NCBI GenBank assembly: GCA_017301975.1
Contig: JAFLEI010000011.1
Coordinates: 62,001-126,000, forward strand
DNA: 64,000 nt
DNA from: Verrucomicrobiota bacterium
Lineage (GTDB): Bacteria; Verrucomicrobiota; Verrucomicrobiia; Verrucomicrobiales; Verrucomicrobiaceae
Direction: 5' to 3'
Shown here in pieces: positions 1 through 9,107 of this stretch. The notes below the pieces were generated by a model. That model saw only the letters and a list, made by a program, of their open reading frames with translations. It had not been told where the DNA came from and ran no database searches. The translations under genes and the position numbers were made by a program. The first letter of the stretch is position 1, and the number at the start of each line of letters is the position of its first letter.

Positions 1-1
1 C

Positions 2-637
2 AAGAATTCGGTGCTCATGGGCGGGAACCATATCGGCCGGGACAGTCATGTGGGGGAAGACGTCTGCCTGCATCCCAACGTGGTGCTGTATGCCAGGACG
101 CAGATCGGCAACCGCGTGAGCATTCATGCAGGCACGACCATCGGCTCGGATGGGTATGGCTATGTTTTTGACCAGGGCCGCCACCGCAAAATGCTCCAGG
201 TGGGGAACGTCGTCATTCATGATGATGTGGAGATCGGCTCCAACGCCTCAATTGATCGCGGCGCGCTGGGTTCCACGGTGATCGGGCAGGGAACAAAGAT
301 CGACAATCTGGTGCATGTGGCGCACAACGTGGTCATGGGCCGCCATTGCCTCATCATGGGGCAGGTGGGTTTTGCCGGGAGCACGCATCTTTCTGACTAC
401 GTCGTCATCGCCTCGCAGTCGGGGATAGGGGGACATCTCAAGCTCGGTGCGCAGTCCACCATCGGTGCGAAATCCGGGGTGATGCGCGACGTGGCCGCAG
501 GTGACACCGTGCTGGGGTATCCTTCGGCATCGGACAAGCAGGCGAAGCGGCAGTGGATTGCCGTGTCGAAGATGCCGGATGCATTGCGGAGGCTGAAGAG
601 TTTGGAAAAACGGATGAACGGCGGCAAAGAGGCGTAA
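2..637 (+). CDS. lpxD: LpxD, UDP-3-O-acylglucosamine N-acyltransferase (5' truncated)
   Basis: Adds the N-linked 3-hydroxyacyl chain to UDP-3-O-acylglucosamine, the third step of lipid A synthesis, in the cytoplasm. The reading frame is open to the window edge, so the N-terminal uridine-binding domain and the true start lie outside; the GTG at 11 is an internal codon. What is visible is the left-handed beta-helix built from hexapeptide repeats (for example IGNRVSI and IGSNAS), the GSDGYGY motif typical of LpxD, and the [14 protein letters not shown] segment that carries the catalytic histidine, followed by the C-terminal helical tail. It ends 43 bases before the polX start on the same strand. 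Presence of LpxD indicates an LPS-containing outer membrane. Identification is very secure from the motifs. Confidence 0.95.
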   Translation, partial: KNSVLMGGNHIGRDSHVGEDVCLHPNVVLYARTQIGNRVSIHAGTTIGSDGYGYVFDQGRHRKMLQVGNVVIHDDVEIGSNASIDRGALGSTVIGQGTKIDNLVHVAHNVVMGRHCLIMGQVGFAGSTHLSDYVVIASQSGIGGHLKLGAQSTIGAKSGVMRDVAAGDTVLGYPSASDKQAKRQWIAVSKMPDALRRLKSLEKRMNGGKEA

Positions 638-680
638 TGGCCTTTTTCGCGCTTCACCTCAGGGCAACTTACGCCATGGT

Positions 681-2426
681 GTGGGAATGACCCGCGAAGA
701 CGCCGCCACCATCTTTGAACGCATTGCCCTGCTGCTCGAGCTCAAAGGGGAAAACAGCTTTAAAGTGAGAGCCTACCGCACGGGCGCGGAGATCGTGGAA
801 AGTCACAGCGGTGACATCATGAAGCTGGCCGCAGAGAACCAGCTGGCGGGCGTCAAGGGCCTGGGCGAGGCGCTGCGGGACAAGCTGCATGAAATGGCGA
901 CGACCGGGAAGCTGGAATTCTATGAGAAGCTGAAGGCGGAATTTCCGGACACGCTCTTTGAATTGTTTGATGTGCAGGGACTCGGACCCAAGAAGGTGGC
1001 CGCGCTGCATGCGGAACTGGGTGTGTCCTCCATCGCCGATCTGAAGCGCGCCTGCGAGAGCGGCGAGGCGGCGAAGCTTTCGGGCTTTGGTGGCAAGACG
1101 GTGGAGAAGATTCTCGAAAGCATCGCTTTCCGTGAGCAGCATGCGTCCGAGTTTCGCCTGGATCTGGTGCAGCCGCTGGTGCTGGAGATTCTGGAGGCGC
1201 TGCGTCAGCATCCGAACGTATCGCATGCCGAGGTGTGCGGCAGTTTTCGCCGTGGTAAAGAGACCGTGCATGATCTCGATTTCCTCGTGGCCACGCGAAA
1301 GCCGGAGGTGGTGATCGAGGCCTTCGTACAACTGCCGCTGGTGGTGGATGTCATCGCCCAAGGGCCGACGAAAGCCAGTGTGCATGTGACTCACGGGGTG
1401 CAGTGCGATCTGCGCGCGGTTTCGAGCAAGGAGTTCCCCTTTGCGCTGACCTACTTCACGGGGAGCAAGGAGCACAATGTGGCGATCCGCCAGCGTGCGC
1501 TCGCGCGTGGGTGGTCGCTCAATGAGTATGCTTTCACGCCGGAAAGGGAAGATGCGCCGGTCATTCCACCGATTCATGATGAGGCGGAGCTTTATCGTGC
1601 GCTGGATCTCGATTTCATCGACCCCGAGCTGCGTGAGAACACGGGGGAGATCGACGCGGCCGAGCATGGTGGCCTGCCGCGCCTCATTCAGCTGGAGAAT
1701 CTGCGCGGGGTCTTCCACAACCACACCACCGCGAGCGATGGTGGCGCGACGCTGCGCGAGATGGCGGAGGCGGCGCATGATCTAGGTTTGCAGTACCTCG
1801 GCATTGCTGATCATAGCAAGTCGTCGTTTCAGGCTAACGGCCTGGATGAAAAGCGCCTGCTGGCGCAGATTCAGGAGATCAGGGCGCTGAATGTGGAGAT
1901 GGCTGAAGAGGGATTCCGAATCTTTGCCGGCAGCGAGGTCGACATCCTCAAGGATGGCAGCCTGGACTTCAGTGATGAGATCATGGGCCAGCTCGACTAC
2001 GTGGTGGCCTCCGTGCACAACGTTTTCAATTTGCCAGAGGCGGAGATGACGAAGCGCATCATCCGGGCCATCGAAAATCCGCACGTCACCATGCTGGGGC
2101 ATCTCACGGGGCGTCTGCTGCTGCAGCGCCCGGCTTACAATGTCAATGTGGCGGCGGTGATCGATGCCGCTGCGGAAACCGGCACGATCATTGAACTCAA
2201 CGCCAGTGCCTGGCGTCTGGACATGGACTGGCGCTGGTGGAAGCTGGCGAAAGCGAAAGGCGTGAAGTGCAGCATCAATCCCGATGCTCACAGCACCCAC
2301 GGGTTGCAGGCCGTGATCTACGGCATCAAAGCCGCACGCAAGGGGTGGCTGACGCGACAGGATGTGATCAATTGTCTGCCGCTGGGCGAGGTGGAGGAGG
2401 TGCTGCGGGCGAAACGGGAGAGATAG
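681..2426 (+). CDS. polX: PolX-type DNA polymerase / 3'-5' exonuclease
   Basis: Family X DNA polymerase fused to a PHP phosphoesterase, acting in base-excision or gap repair. The 581-residue length is typical of bacterial PolX. An N-terminal 8-kDa-like helical domain is followed by helix-hairpin-helix motifs (GVKGLGEALRDK, DVQGLGPKKVAALH). The nucleotidyltransferase signature GSFRRG...DLD lies near residues 187-200 with the metal-binding Asp-x-Asp. The C-terminal PHP domain starts near residue 343 with FHNHTTASDG and continues with ADHS and a late NPDAH motif, which supply metal ligands for the exonuclease. The GTG at 681 is used; an ATG two codons later (687) is an equally possible start. 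Known bacterial PolX proteins (Bacillus, Thermus) share this architecture. Confidence 0.94.
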   Translation: MGMTREDAATIFERIALLLELKGENSFKVRAYRTGAEIVESHSGDIMKLAAENQLAGVKGLGEALRDKLHEMATTGKLEFYEKLKAEFPDTLFELFDVQGLGPKKVAALHAELGVSSIADLKRACESGEAAKLSGFGGKTVEKILESIAFREQHASEFRLDLVQPLVLEILEALRQHPNVSHAEVCGSFRRGKETVHDLDFLVATRKPEVVIEAFVQLPLVVDVIAQGPTKASVHVTHGVQCDLRAVSSKEFPFALTYFTGSKEHNVAIRQRALARGWSLNEYAFTPEREDAPVIPPIHDEAELYRALDLDFIDPELRENTGEIDAAEHGGLPRLIQLENLRGVFHNHTTASDGGATLREMAEAAHDLGLQYLGIADHSKSSFQANGLDEKRLLAQIQEIRALNVEMAEEGFRIFAGSEVDILKDGSLDFSDEIMGQLDYVVASVHNVFNLPEAEMTKRIIRAIENPHVTMLGHLTGRLLLQRPAYNVNVAAVIDAAAETGTIIELNASAWRLDMDWRWWKLAKAKGVKCSINPDAHSTHGLQAVIYGIKAARKGWLTRQDVINCLPLGEVEEVLRAKRER

Positions 2427-2446
2427 TCCTGTGAATTGAAAAATTT

Positions 2447-2863
2447 ATGACCACGCCACGCCCAACAAAACGCAAGCCGAAACACATCACCGCCAGCTCC
2501 ATCACTCTCGTGGATGCACTCGGGAAGCCGCGTATTTTCATGGATGCCGGCGACGGCAACTGCCCCGCCAGCATATGCATCTTCGGCAAGGAAGAGCGTT
2601 CGATTCAGCTCCAGGCATCGGCTGATGGAGCTTTATCGATTGCACTTTTGGGCAGTCACTTTGGTGCATCTCTGGCAGTCTCGCCAGAGAACGATGCCGG
2701 GCTTAGCATCCGTGATCGTGATGGGCGGCTGGGTGCAATGCTGGGCTCCGTCTATGAACAGGGTAAGCATCAACTGGTGTTGTTTCAAAACGGACAGCCG
2801 GTCTGGAGCAGCGCCAAGCCGGGAAAAGCAAAACGCGGAAAGTCCAAACCCTCCGCCAAATAA
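2447..2863 (+). CDS. Small conserved protein with DxxGkxR-type repeats, function unknown
   Basis: A 138-residue protein without signal peptide or membrane segment. The body is made of short beta-rich units such as LVDALGKPRIFM and IRDRDGRLGAML, alternating with runs ending in small hydrophobic residues; this resembles the 'LvDenGkvRa.l' repeat seen in many uncharacterised bacterial proteins that probably form an open beta structure. N-terminal (KRKPKH) and C-terminal (KAKRGKSKPSAK) tails are strongly basic, which may bind nucleic acid or an acidic surface, but that is only inference. It starts 20 bases after polX on the same strand and could be co-transcribed with it. It converges with the NlpC/P60 gene 19 bases downstream. 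Confidence 0.75.
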   Translation: MTTPRPTKRKPKHITASSITLVDALGKPRIFMDAGDGNCPASICIFGKEERSIQLQASADGALSIALLGSHFGASLAVSPENDAGLSIRDRDGRLGAMLGSVYEQGKHQLVLFQNGQPVWSSAKPGKAKRGKSKPSAK

Positions 2864-2882
2864 AAACGTGGCATTGGGCCGC

Positions 2883-3713
2883 TCACGTCCCTTCAGGAAT
2901 GATGCGCAGGGCATGGCTGGCTTTGCTGGCGTACCAGTAGCCGCGCTTAAATGGACGCATGTGGATGCCGTTTGGAATGGCCACGCCGTTGCAGTCCTTG
3001 GTGCCGGTGCCAGTGCTGTCGAGGACCAGCGGCACGGCATCGGGGCTGCGTCCGATATTGCCGACCCACAAGACAACGTGAGAGACTTCGCCGCTGTTGT
3101 TTTTCACGAAGAGAAGGTCACCGGTAAGAAGGGTGGTTTCATAGTCTTCGTATTTGGTGGGAAGCTCGATGCGTTTCGCCGTTGTGGTGCGGCCTGCACC
3201 GGGACCGGGGACGTCAGTCAGCACGGATTGATCCTGGACGTCCCCGGTCGGCTTGATGCCGAGTGCGAGGTTGTAGACGAAGGCGGTGAAGTTGCTGCAA
3301 TCGAGGCCCTTGGTAACTGGCGTGGTTTGCTTCTCATCCTTTGGCCAATCTGCCGGTGGTTCCCAGTCCGGGATGTGGTGGTGCTGGTAGGTGTAACCGA
3401 CGAAGCGCAGGCCGGTGGCGATGATGCGCTGGCGTGACCATTCCGGGCTTTTGGATGCGATACCGGCGGGAGGATCAAAATGCTTTGCCGCCGGACCCCA
3501 GTGACGCCAGCGCTTTTGATAGGAGGCGTCATACCAGTCGCGGTAGGGGACGCTGGCCTGATCCTTCCAACTGCCGCGTGTTCCATTGAGAAGATCGCCG
3601 ATGAGATCCTCCTGCTGGAAGGTGAACTCGACCTTGTAGGGGGACTGGTAATCAGCGGCAGAAAGCGTGCTGCAGCACAGCGTGAGTACGGCGAGGAGGT
3701 GGCTGGCCTTCAT
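2883..3713 (-). CDS. Secreted NlpC/P60-like cysteine peptidase
   Basis: 276 residues with a clear signal peptide (hydrophobic run ending SAADY near residue 20). The catalytic cysteine is in GLDCSNFTAFVYN (about residue 138) and the histidine in GEVSHVVLWVG (about residue 211), the arrangement of NlpC/P60 peptidases that cut peptidoglycan stem peptides or related amides. The stretch before the Cys (W, Y and P rich) is longer than in minimal NlpC domains and may form a family-specific cap. It is the last gene of an apparent minus-strand operon, 24 bases after the M20 amidohydrolase. Cell-wall remodelling is the family expectation; the real substrate is not visible. Confidence 0.82.
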   Translation of the reverse strand: MKASHLLAVLTLCCSTLSAADYQSPYKVEFTFQQEDLIGDLLNGTRGSWKDQASVPYRDWYDASYQKRWRHWGPAAKHFDPPAGIASKSPEWSRQRIIATGLRFVGYTYQHHHIPDWEPPADWPKDEKQTTPVTKGLDCSNFTAFVYNLALGIKPTGDVQDQSVLTDVPGPGAGRTTTAKRIELPTKYEDYETTLLTGDLLFVKNNSGEVSHVVLWVGNIGRSPDAVPLVLDSTGTGTKDCNGVAIPNGIHMRPFKRGYWYASKASHALRIIPEGT

Positions 3714-3737
3714 GGTCGCTATGAAACGCCACGCGGG

Positions 3738-5057
3738 TCATTTGTTTGCATCCAGAAAATCACAGACTGCCGCCGCCATCACGGCCACGCCGGTTTTGAG
3801 GCTTTCCTCATCGCAGTCGTACATGGGCGTGTGACCGCCGTAGGTCATGCCTTTCTCTTCATTCGCGACACCGAGGCGAAAGTAGAAGCCGGGCACCACC
3901 TGCGCGAAGTAGCTGAAGTCTTCGCCGCCCATGCCTGGGATGAGTTCAATGACGTTCTGGGCACCGACGATTCGTTTGAAGGCTGGCAGCGTGGCATTGA
4001 TGAGCTTGCGGTCGTTGATAATGCTTGGGTAGGTTTTGCGGTACTCCATCTCGTAGGTGGCACCGTGGGCGGAAGTGATGCCTTTGAGGATGCGTTCCAT
4101 CTGCTCGATGATGCCGTCGCGAAATGCGGCATCGTAGGTGCGCACGGTGCCGCCGAGCTCGACTTTCTCCGCGACGATGTTTTCGCGGTCGCCACCGGTG
4201 ATGGTGCCGATGCTGATGACGAGCGGCTGGCGGGTGTTGGTCTGACGGCTCTTGATCATCTGCAGCGCCATGATGGCCTCTGCCGCCACGGCGATGGCAT
4301 CGACGCCTTTATGTGGCGCGGAACCGTGCGCCATCTTGCCGTGGATGGTGATGTGAAAGCGGTCGCTGTTCGCATTGTCGATCCCGGGTGTGTAGCCGAC
4401 CTGCCCGGCCTTGAGGTAATGCACTCCGTCATCGGTGACTGTCGCAGGTTGCACGACCGCCGTGGTATGCAGGCCGAAGACCGCCGCCGGTCTGGGATTT
4501 TCCATCGCGCCTTCCGCCACCATTTGCTTCGCGCCCCAGTCGCCTTTGAAGGTGGCAGGCATGGCTTCCTCGGCGGGTTGAAAGATGAACTTCACGCTCC
4601 CTTTGACGAGGTCGCGGTGTTTGGAAAGCAGCTCAGCCACGCCGAGAGCGCAGGTCACGTGCACGTCATGGCCGCAGGCATGCATGACGCCTGGATTCTG
4701 CGAACGGTAGGGCACGCTGCGCAGTTCCTTAATGGGAAGGGCATCCATGTCCGCCCGCACGGCCACGCAGGGGCCATCCTGGGTGCCTTTGAGAAGCGCC
4801 ACGACGCCATGCTTTGCCACGCCTGTCTTAATGTCGGTGAAACCGAGTTCTTTCAGGCGATCCGCCACCAGCTTTGCCGTCCGCACTTCCTCATTCGGAA
4901 GCTCGGGATGCATGTGGATGTTCCGGCGGATTTCCACGAGCTTTGGAAACATTTCCTTGATGCTCTTTTGGAATAGGGCGTCACGGGAGTCTGCGGCGTA
5001 GGCGGACGCGCAGAAGATGAAAGGAAGGATGAAGTGCTGCATGGGGGTATGCCTCAC
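3738..5057 (-). CDS. Secreted M20 family amidohydrolase (hippurate hydrolase-like)
   Basis: 439 residues, M20D-type metallopeptidase/amidohydrolase. Expected metal-binding motifs are visible: MHACGHDVHV, QPAEEAMP, the HxT of GLHTTAV, and the C-terminal GGEDFSYFAQ. Family members hydrolyse N-acyl amino acids or similar amides. Unlike most cytoplasmic members, this one has a signal-peptide-like N-terminus (FILPFIFCASAYAADS), so it probably acts in the periplasm. The GTG at 5057 gives an n-region with Arg and His and a four-base overlap with the stop of the upstream propeller gene; an ATG at 5042 preceded by a TGAGG ribosome-binding site is the alternative. Operon position between a secreted propeller and an NlpC peptidase suggests a shared periplasmic substrate (inference). 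Confidence 0.88.
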   Translation of the reverse strand: MRHTPMQHFILPFIFCASAYAADSRDALFQKSIKEMFPKLVEIRRNIHMHPELPNEEVRTAKLVADRLKELGFTDIKTGVAKHGVVALLKGTQDGPCVAVRADMDALPIKELRSVPYRSQNPGVMHACGHDVHVTCALGVAELLSKHRDLVKGSVKFIFQPAEEAMPATFKGDWGAKQMVAEGAMENPRPAAVFGLHTTAVVQPATVTDDGVHYLKAGQVGYTPGIDNANSDRFHITIHGKMAHGSAPHKGVDAIAVAAEAIMALQMIKSRQTNTRQPLVISIGTITGGDRENIVAEKVELGGTVRTYDAAFRDGIIEQMERILKGITSAHGATYEMEYRKTYPSIINDRKLINATLPAFKRIVGAQNVIELIPGMGGEDFSYFAQVVPGFYFRLGVANEEKGMTYGGHTPMYDCDEESLKTGVAVMAAAVCDFLDANK

Positions 5058-8000
5058 CTCTGCGCCACTCCTGCGGTGATCTCGTTGGCGTTGGTGCGCA
5101 GGATTTCGAGGCCGTTGAGGATGGGGGCGCTGGCGGGAGATGCGGGAACGAGCTCCAGCACGAGGTTGTCAGTTACCGGAATGTTTTCAAACTGCTCCAC
5201 AATGGCTCCCTTGCGGGTGGCGGGGTCAAAGGCTTTGAGCACGACTTTGCCGCCGAGCTTGACGTCGAAGACGCGCTGGCCGGGTTTGTCGTCTGGCAGC
5301 GCTGCAAACATGAGCTTCACGGTGTAGGTCGCGGGCGGCTGATCTTTGGCGAGCAGCGGGATGTCGAGCTTGGTCAACTCGCGCAGGCCGCTGGTGAAGA
5401 TCCAAGGGGTGTCATGGCCTGAGATGGACGGGGTTTCGGAGTTGAAGGCATACGCCCCGCCGGTCTTGCTGGAGTATTGCGGTTTGAAATCCAGCGGCAG
5501 GTCGATGCCTGCGCGGCTGCTGGGGCGCGGATAGCCGAGCCAGAGCTTGCCGTGGGCATCGCGGCGGTCCCCGGGGGCTCCCAAATTCAAAGCCATGTGC
5601 TGCACAGGCAGGGAGGGTCCGTCGGCGCTGTACACGCCCCAGTTCATGCGGTCTTCACGGGGTTCAAACACCACGGTGCTGGCGATGGAGAAGAGGCACA
5701 CGCAGCCCGCGCTTGCCTCCGGGATCATGACGAGCCCGTTGGCGGGGATGGTGTTGATCCAGCAGCCGAGACGATGTCCGGCAAAGTGCTCCGTGCCGCT
5801 GTCGCTGTCGCGATCATAGAAAGCGGTGAATTTGGAGCGGAAGAACATCATGTTTGGCGTTGCGGAGATCGCGCCGCAGTGGTGGCCGGGGCGGGCAAAC
5901 ATCCATGCGGACTCCTCGCCGGTGAGGGGATGTTTGCGCGTCTTCTGCGTCCCGGTGTAAAGATCGTAGCTCCAAGGCTCGGCGATGATTTCGTTGTCGA
6001 TCACCACCGGGCGGTGGCGGTAGTTGGCATCCTTGGCCCAGACTTTGTCGCCCTTGTTCGCATCCAGCACGACGAGGCGGCGGCGTTTGAATTCACCGCT
6101 CAAGAACTGCTCCCAGTAGTGGCCGTTGGCGTTGGCGCCGCCGAGCACAAGGTGGCCGTTGCTGTACATCAGCGTCAGGGCGCCGCCGCCGATGCCGATC
6201 TCGCTGCAATCCGTCACATCGACCGGCTTGGCCCATTGCTGTTTGCCGGTGGCGGCATCGAGCGCCACGGCCATGCGCAGGTCGTTGTTTTTCACGCGGT
6301 CCTCGGCCAGTTCGCGCTCTTTGCCGGTGAGCTTGGCAAGAGCGGTCTTGTCCTCCGCCAGCATGAGGGCGCGCTGCTCGGGTGTGAGCGAGGCGTCGAT
6401 GAAAAACAGGCGGCCGTCACCGATGGCGATGCTGACGTGGGAGATGTGCTTGCCCTGATGCGTCCATTTCAGCGTGCCGGTTTTTACATCGAAGGCAAAG
6501 ATGCGGTCGGTTGAGATCGAGCCGCTCTTGCCACGGCGTGCCACTTCGGCCGCTTTTTCGACGCGCTCGGTTTCGGTGCCATAAAGCAGGCCGTCCTGAT
6601 AGGCGATGTAGCCCCACTGCAGGTCTTTCTTGGTGCCTGCGCCGGGGATTTTCAAGGTGCGCACGATCTTGCCCGTGGCCGCATCAAACTGGATGCACTC
6701 ATCCTCCATGAGCATGAAGAGGTAGTCGTCACTCGCCGCCATGTTGCCGGGTTCGCGAGAGTTGTACACGCCGATTCGCATGGCACCCGGATTCTTGGTC
6801 TCCCAGAGAAGCTGGCCGTTGTAGGCGTCATAGGCCATCACGCTGTCCTCGCCCTGCACAAACAGGCGTCCGTTCACTGACAGCGGGCCCACGGCTCCAT
6901 CGTGACGATTGACCACTTTGCCCGGACCGGGATCTCCATACCAGAGCACGCTCAGGCCGCCTTTGATGCGGCGGTCGTCGGTGCTCGAAGTGTTTGCCGC
7001 ATTGCCATACTGGTGAGACCAGGAGCTGGCGCCGGGCAGGGCGGCGCGAGTAAGCACGCTCCAGCCGTCGCTGTTCGTGATGGTGGCTTTCTCATCGGTC
7101 AGTTTCGTCGCCGCGAGCCAATCGGCCGTCTGCGGGGTCGCCTTGAAGCAGAATTTGCCGCCAATGGGCTTCAAATGCCGTGCGACATCGGCCGGGACAC
7201 CCACCGGTTCTGCGCTGTCGCTCACAATCAAGTTTGCGCAGTAGCTGGAATACGGCATCACCGCGAGATCGAGATGATCCACCGTGATGCGTGTGCCGTA
7301 GAGGCCCGTGGCGAGCAGTTCCCGTCGCGCTGCGGCGACTTTTTTCTCATCGGCATCGACGCCGAAGACAATCAGGTCGCTGCGTTTGGCGAGTTCATAG
7401 GCGAGCTTTCCCTGATTATTCCCCAGCACGATGCAGAAGCCCTTGGTGACACCGGTTTGTTTCAGAATCGCCTGCGCCGCATCTGCATGCGCTTTGTCGG
7501 TGGGGAAATCATTCGCTTTCTTCTCCGCGATCACCTCCGCTATTTTTGCGCCAAAGACATACACGCGGCCCGTGGTGGTGCTGACGACGAGATGACCGTC
7601 TGAGGCAGCCAGACCACGCGCCTCGCCATCCACGGCTGCTTTCCATGCCTGCTTGCCGGTTTCGGCGTCAATCGCGATCACTTCGCCCTTGCCGCCGGCG
7701 ATGACGGTTTTGCCCGCAATGATCAGCGCGGACTGATGGGGCGTATCGAGCGACCATTTGACGCCGGCATCCGTGGAGGCGGCCAGGTCGGCTTTGTGCT
7801 TCGCGATCTCGTCCTGCTTCGCCTTGTAGGCGATGCGCAGCGGTTCGTACTTTGCAGCGATGTCTGCAAGCTCAGCCTGGGCCTTGGCAAAGGCGGCGGG
7901 ATCGTCCTTCACCTTGCGGGCGGCGGCTTCGGCGGCCTGGAATTTCTTCGCCGCAGCGACTGCGGGATGTTTTTTCAAATCGGCGCTGAGCTTGGAAATG

Positions 8001-9043
8001 GCTACTTCGTGGCCGTGACGTATGCGTGTGCCTTCGGCATGTTTGGTGCGGTCCACCGCAATGATTTTGGTGCCGTTGGCCATGTAGCCCATGTCGCCAG
8101 CGAGCGTCATCTGAGTGCCTGCAAACCAGGCGTAGCCGGATTTTTGTTTCTCCTGATCTAGCGCGAGAATGTGGTGCTCACCGACGGCATAGATTTGATC
8201 ATCGGCCAGAAAGGCCTGCGTGCCGCCGATGGGGCCGCCTGCATCGCCGCGCCAGCCGGGTTCGGGTTTGGCAATGAGCTCGCCTGTTTTGCGATCAAAC
8301 GACACTGCGAGCGATCTGCCGGATGGAACGAAAAGAATGTCCTTCGTCGCGAGGAGGTAGCCCTGGGGGGAGAGGTCGTTGCGGCCGGCGTCCTTCTCGC
8401 TGATCGCATCGTTTTTCCAGATGATCTTGCCCGTGGCGGCCTCGACGGCATAGATGAAAACCTTCTCATGCGGAAACACGCCTGCGCCGAAATAGGCAAT
8501 GCCGCCATCGACCAGCAGGCCTGTGCGCACCGGCCAGCGTGAGATCATGCGGCCACGGGCCAGGATGCGCTCATCATGCGGTCCGGCGCGCAGCTTCCAA
8601 ACAAGGTTGCCGGTCTGGGCGTCGAGGCAGTAGGCGTAGCCGTCATCGGAGCCGACATAGACTTTTCCCGCCGCGATGGCAGGAGCCAGACGCACGGGGC
8701 CATTGGTGAAGAACGACCACAGGTCCCTGCCGGTGGCGAGATCGCGGCAGATCACGCGACCATCCACGGAGGAGCCGAAAAAGATTTTACCCGCGCTGAT
8801 GGCAACCTGAAACACCTCGTCAAAGCGGATGCGGTTCAGCGTCACGTGACTTTCGAATACACGGCCATCCTCACCGGCCCAGGCCATCTGCGGCGGGGAG
8901 GCGGATTCAAAGGTCCACGCCGGTTGCAGCGGCAGCTGAATTTCCTCCTGGGTCGCGCCGACGCGAGAGGCATCGTGCAGGTAGGTCGGCCAGTCGGCAC
9001 TGGCGGTTGAAAGGGCAAGCAGGAGGATCAGGAGCGGGCGCAT
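5054..9043 (-). CDS. Giant secreted PQQ-like beta-propeller protein with internal methyltransferase-like fold and malectin-like C-terminus
   Basis: 1329 residues from the ATG at 9043, chosen because it begins a good signal peptide (MRPLLILLLALSTASADWP). The N-terminal third holds PQQ/BamB-type propeller blades (LATGRDLWSF, DAQTGNLVWKL, EAATGKIIWK, DAETGKQAWK), interrupted by an Ala/Lys-rich helical hairpin near residues 350-430. Around residues 515-690 lies a Rossmann-like segment resembling class I methyltransferases: CIVLGNNQGKLAYEL, then VFGVDADEKKVAAARREL and LIVSDS. Propeller blades resume (DAYNGQLLWE, DVKTGTLKWT, DAATGKQQWA). The last 110 residues resemble a malectin/carbohydrate-binding sandwich ending NGLEILRT. 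First gene of a three-gene minus-strand operon. Function unknown; an extracytoplasmic binding or oxidoreductase role is possible. Confidence 0.88.
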   Translation of the reverse strand: MRPLLILLLALSTASADWPTYLHDASRVGATQEEIQLPLQPAWTFESASPPQMAWAGEDGRVFESHVTLNRIRFDEVFQVAISAGKIFFGSSVDGRVICRDLATGRDLWSFFTNGPVRLAPAIAAGKVYVGSDDGYAYCLDAQTGNLVWKLRAGPHDERILARGRMISRWPVRTGLLVDGGIAYFGAGVFPHEKVFIYAVEAATGKIIWKNDAISEKDAGRNDLSPQGYLLATKDILFVPSGRSLAVSFDRKTGELIAKPEPGWRGDAGGPIGGTQAFLADDQIYAVGEHHILALDQEKQKSGYAWFAGTQMTLAGDMGYMANGTKIIAVDRTKHAEGTRIRHGHEVAISKLSADLKKHPAVAAAKKFQAAEAAARKVKDDPAAFAKAQAELADIAAKYEPLRIAYKAKQDEIAKHKADLAASTDAGVKWSLDTPHQSALIIAGKTVIAGGKGEVIAIDAETGKQAWKAAVDGEARGLAASDGHLVVSTTTGRVYVFGAKIAEVIAEKKANDFPTDKAHADAAQAILKQTGVTKGFCIVLGNNQGKLAYELAKRSDLIVFGVDADEKKVAAARRELLATGLYGTRITVDHLDLAVMPYSSYCANLIVSDSAEPVGVPADVARHLKPIGGKFCFKATPQTADWLAATKLTDEKATITNSDGWSVLTRAALPGASSWSHQYGNAANTSSTDDRRIKGGLSVLWYGDPGPGKVVNRHDGAVGPLSVNGRLFVQGEDSVMAYDAYNGQLLWETKNPGAMRIGVYNSREPGNMAASDDYLFMLMEDECIQFDAATGKIVRTLKIPGAGTKKDLQWGYIAYQDGLLYGTETERVEKAAEVARRGKSGSISTDRIFAFDVKTGTLKWTHQGKHISHVSIAIGDGRLFFIDASLTPEQRALMLAEDKTALAKLTGKERELAEDRVKNNDLRMAVALDAATGKQQWAKPVDVTDCSEIGIGGGALTLMYSNGHLVLGGANANGHYWEQFLSGEFKRRRLVVLDANKGDKVWAKDANYRHRPVVIDNEIIAEPWSYDLYTGTQKTRKHPLTGEESAWMFARPGHHCGAISATPNMMFFRSKFTAFYDRDSDSGTEHFAGHRLGCWINTIPANGLVMIPEASAGCVCLFSIASTVVFEPREDRMNWGVYSADGPSLPVQHMALNLGAPGDRRDAHGKLWLGYPRPSSRAGIDLPLDFKPQYSSKTGGAYAFNSETPSISGHDTPWIFTSGLRELTKLDIPLLAKDQPPATYTVKLMFAALPDDKPGQRVFDVKLGGKVVLKAFDPATRKGAIVEQFENIPVTDNLVLELVPASPASAPILNGLEILRTNANEITAGVAQR

Positions 9044-9107
9044 GGTCGAACTAAAACGCGCAATGGATGCGAATTCATCCAAACTGCCGCGTATTGTGCA
9101 GTTCCTC

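Noticed and set aside
669..1778. Open frame of 369 codons on the minus strand opposite polX
   Set aside because: Arg/His-rich shadow frame without domains, opposite a clear PolX.
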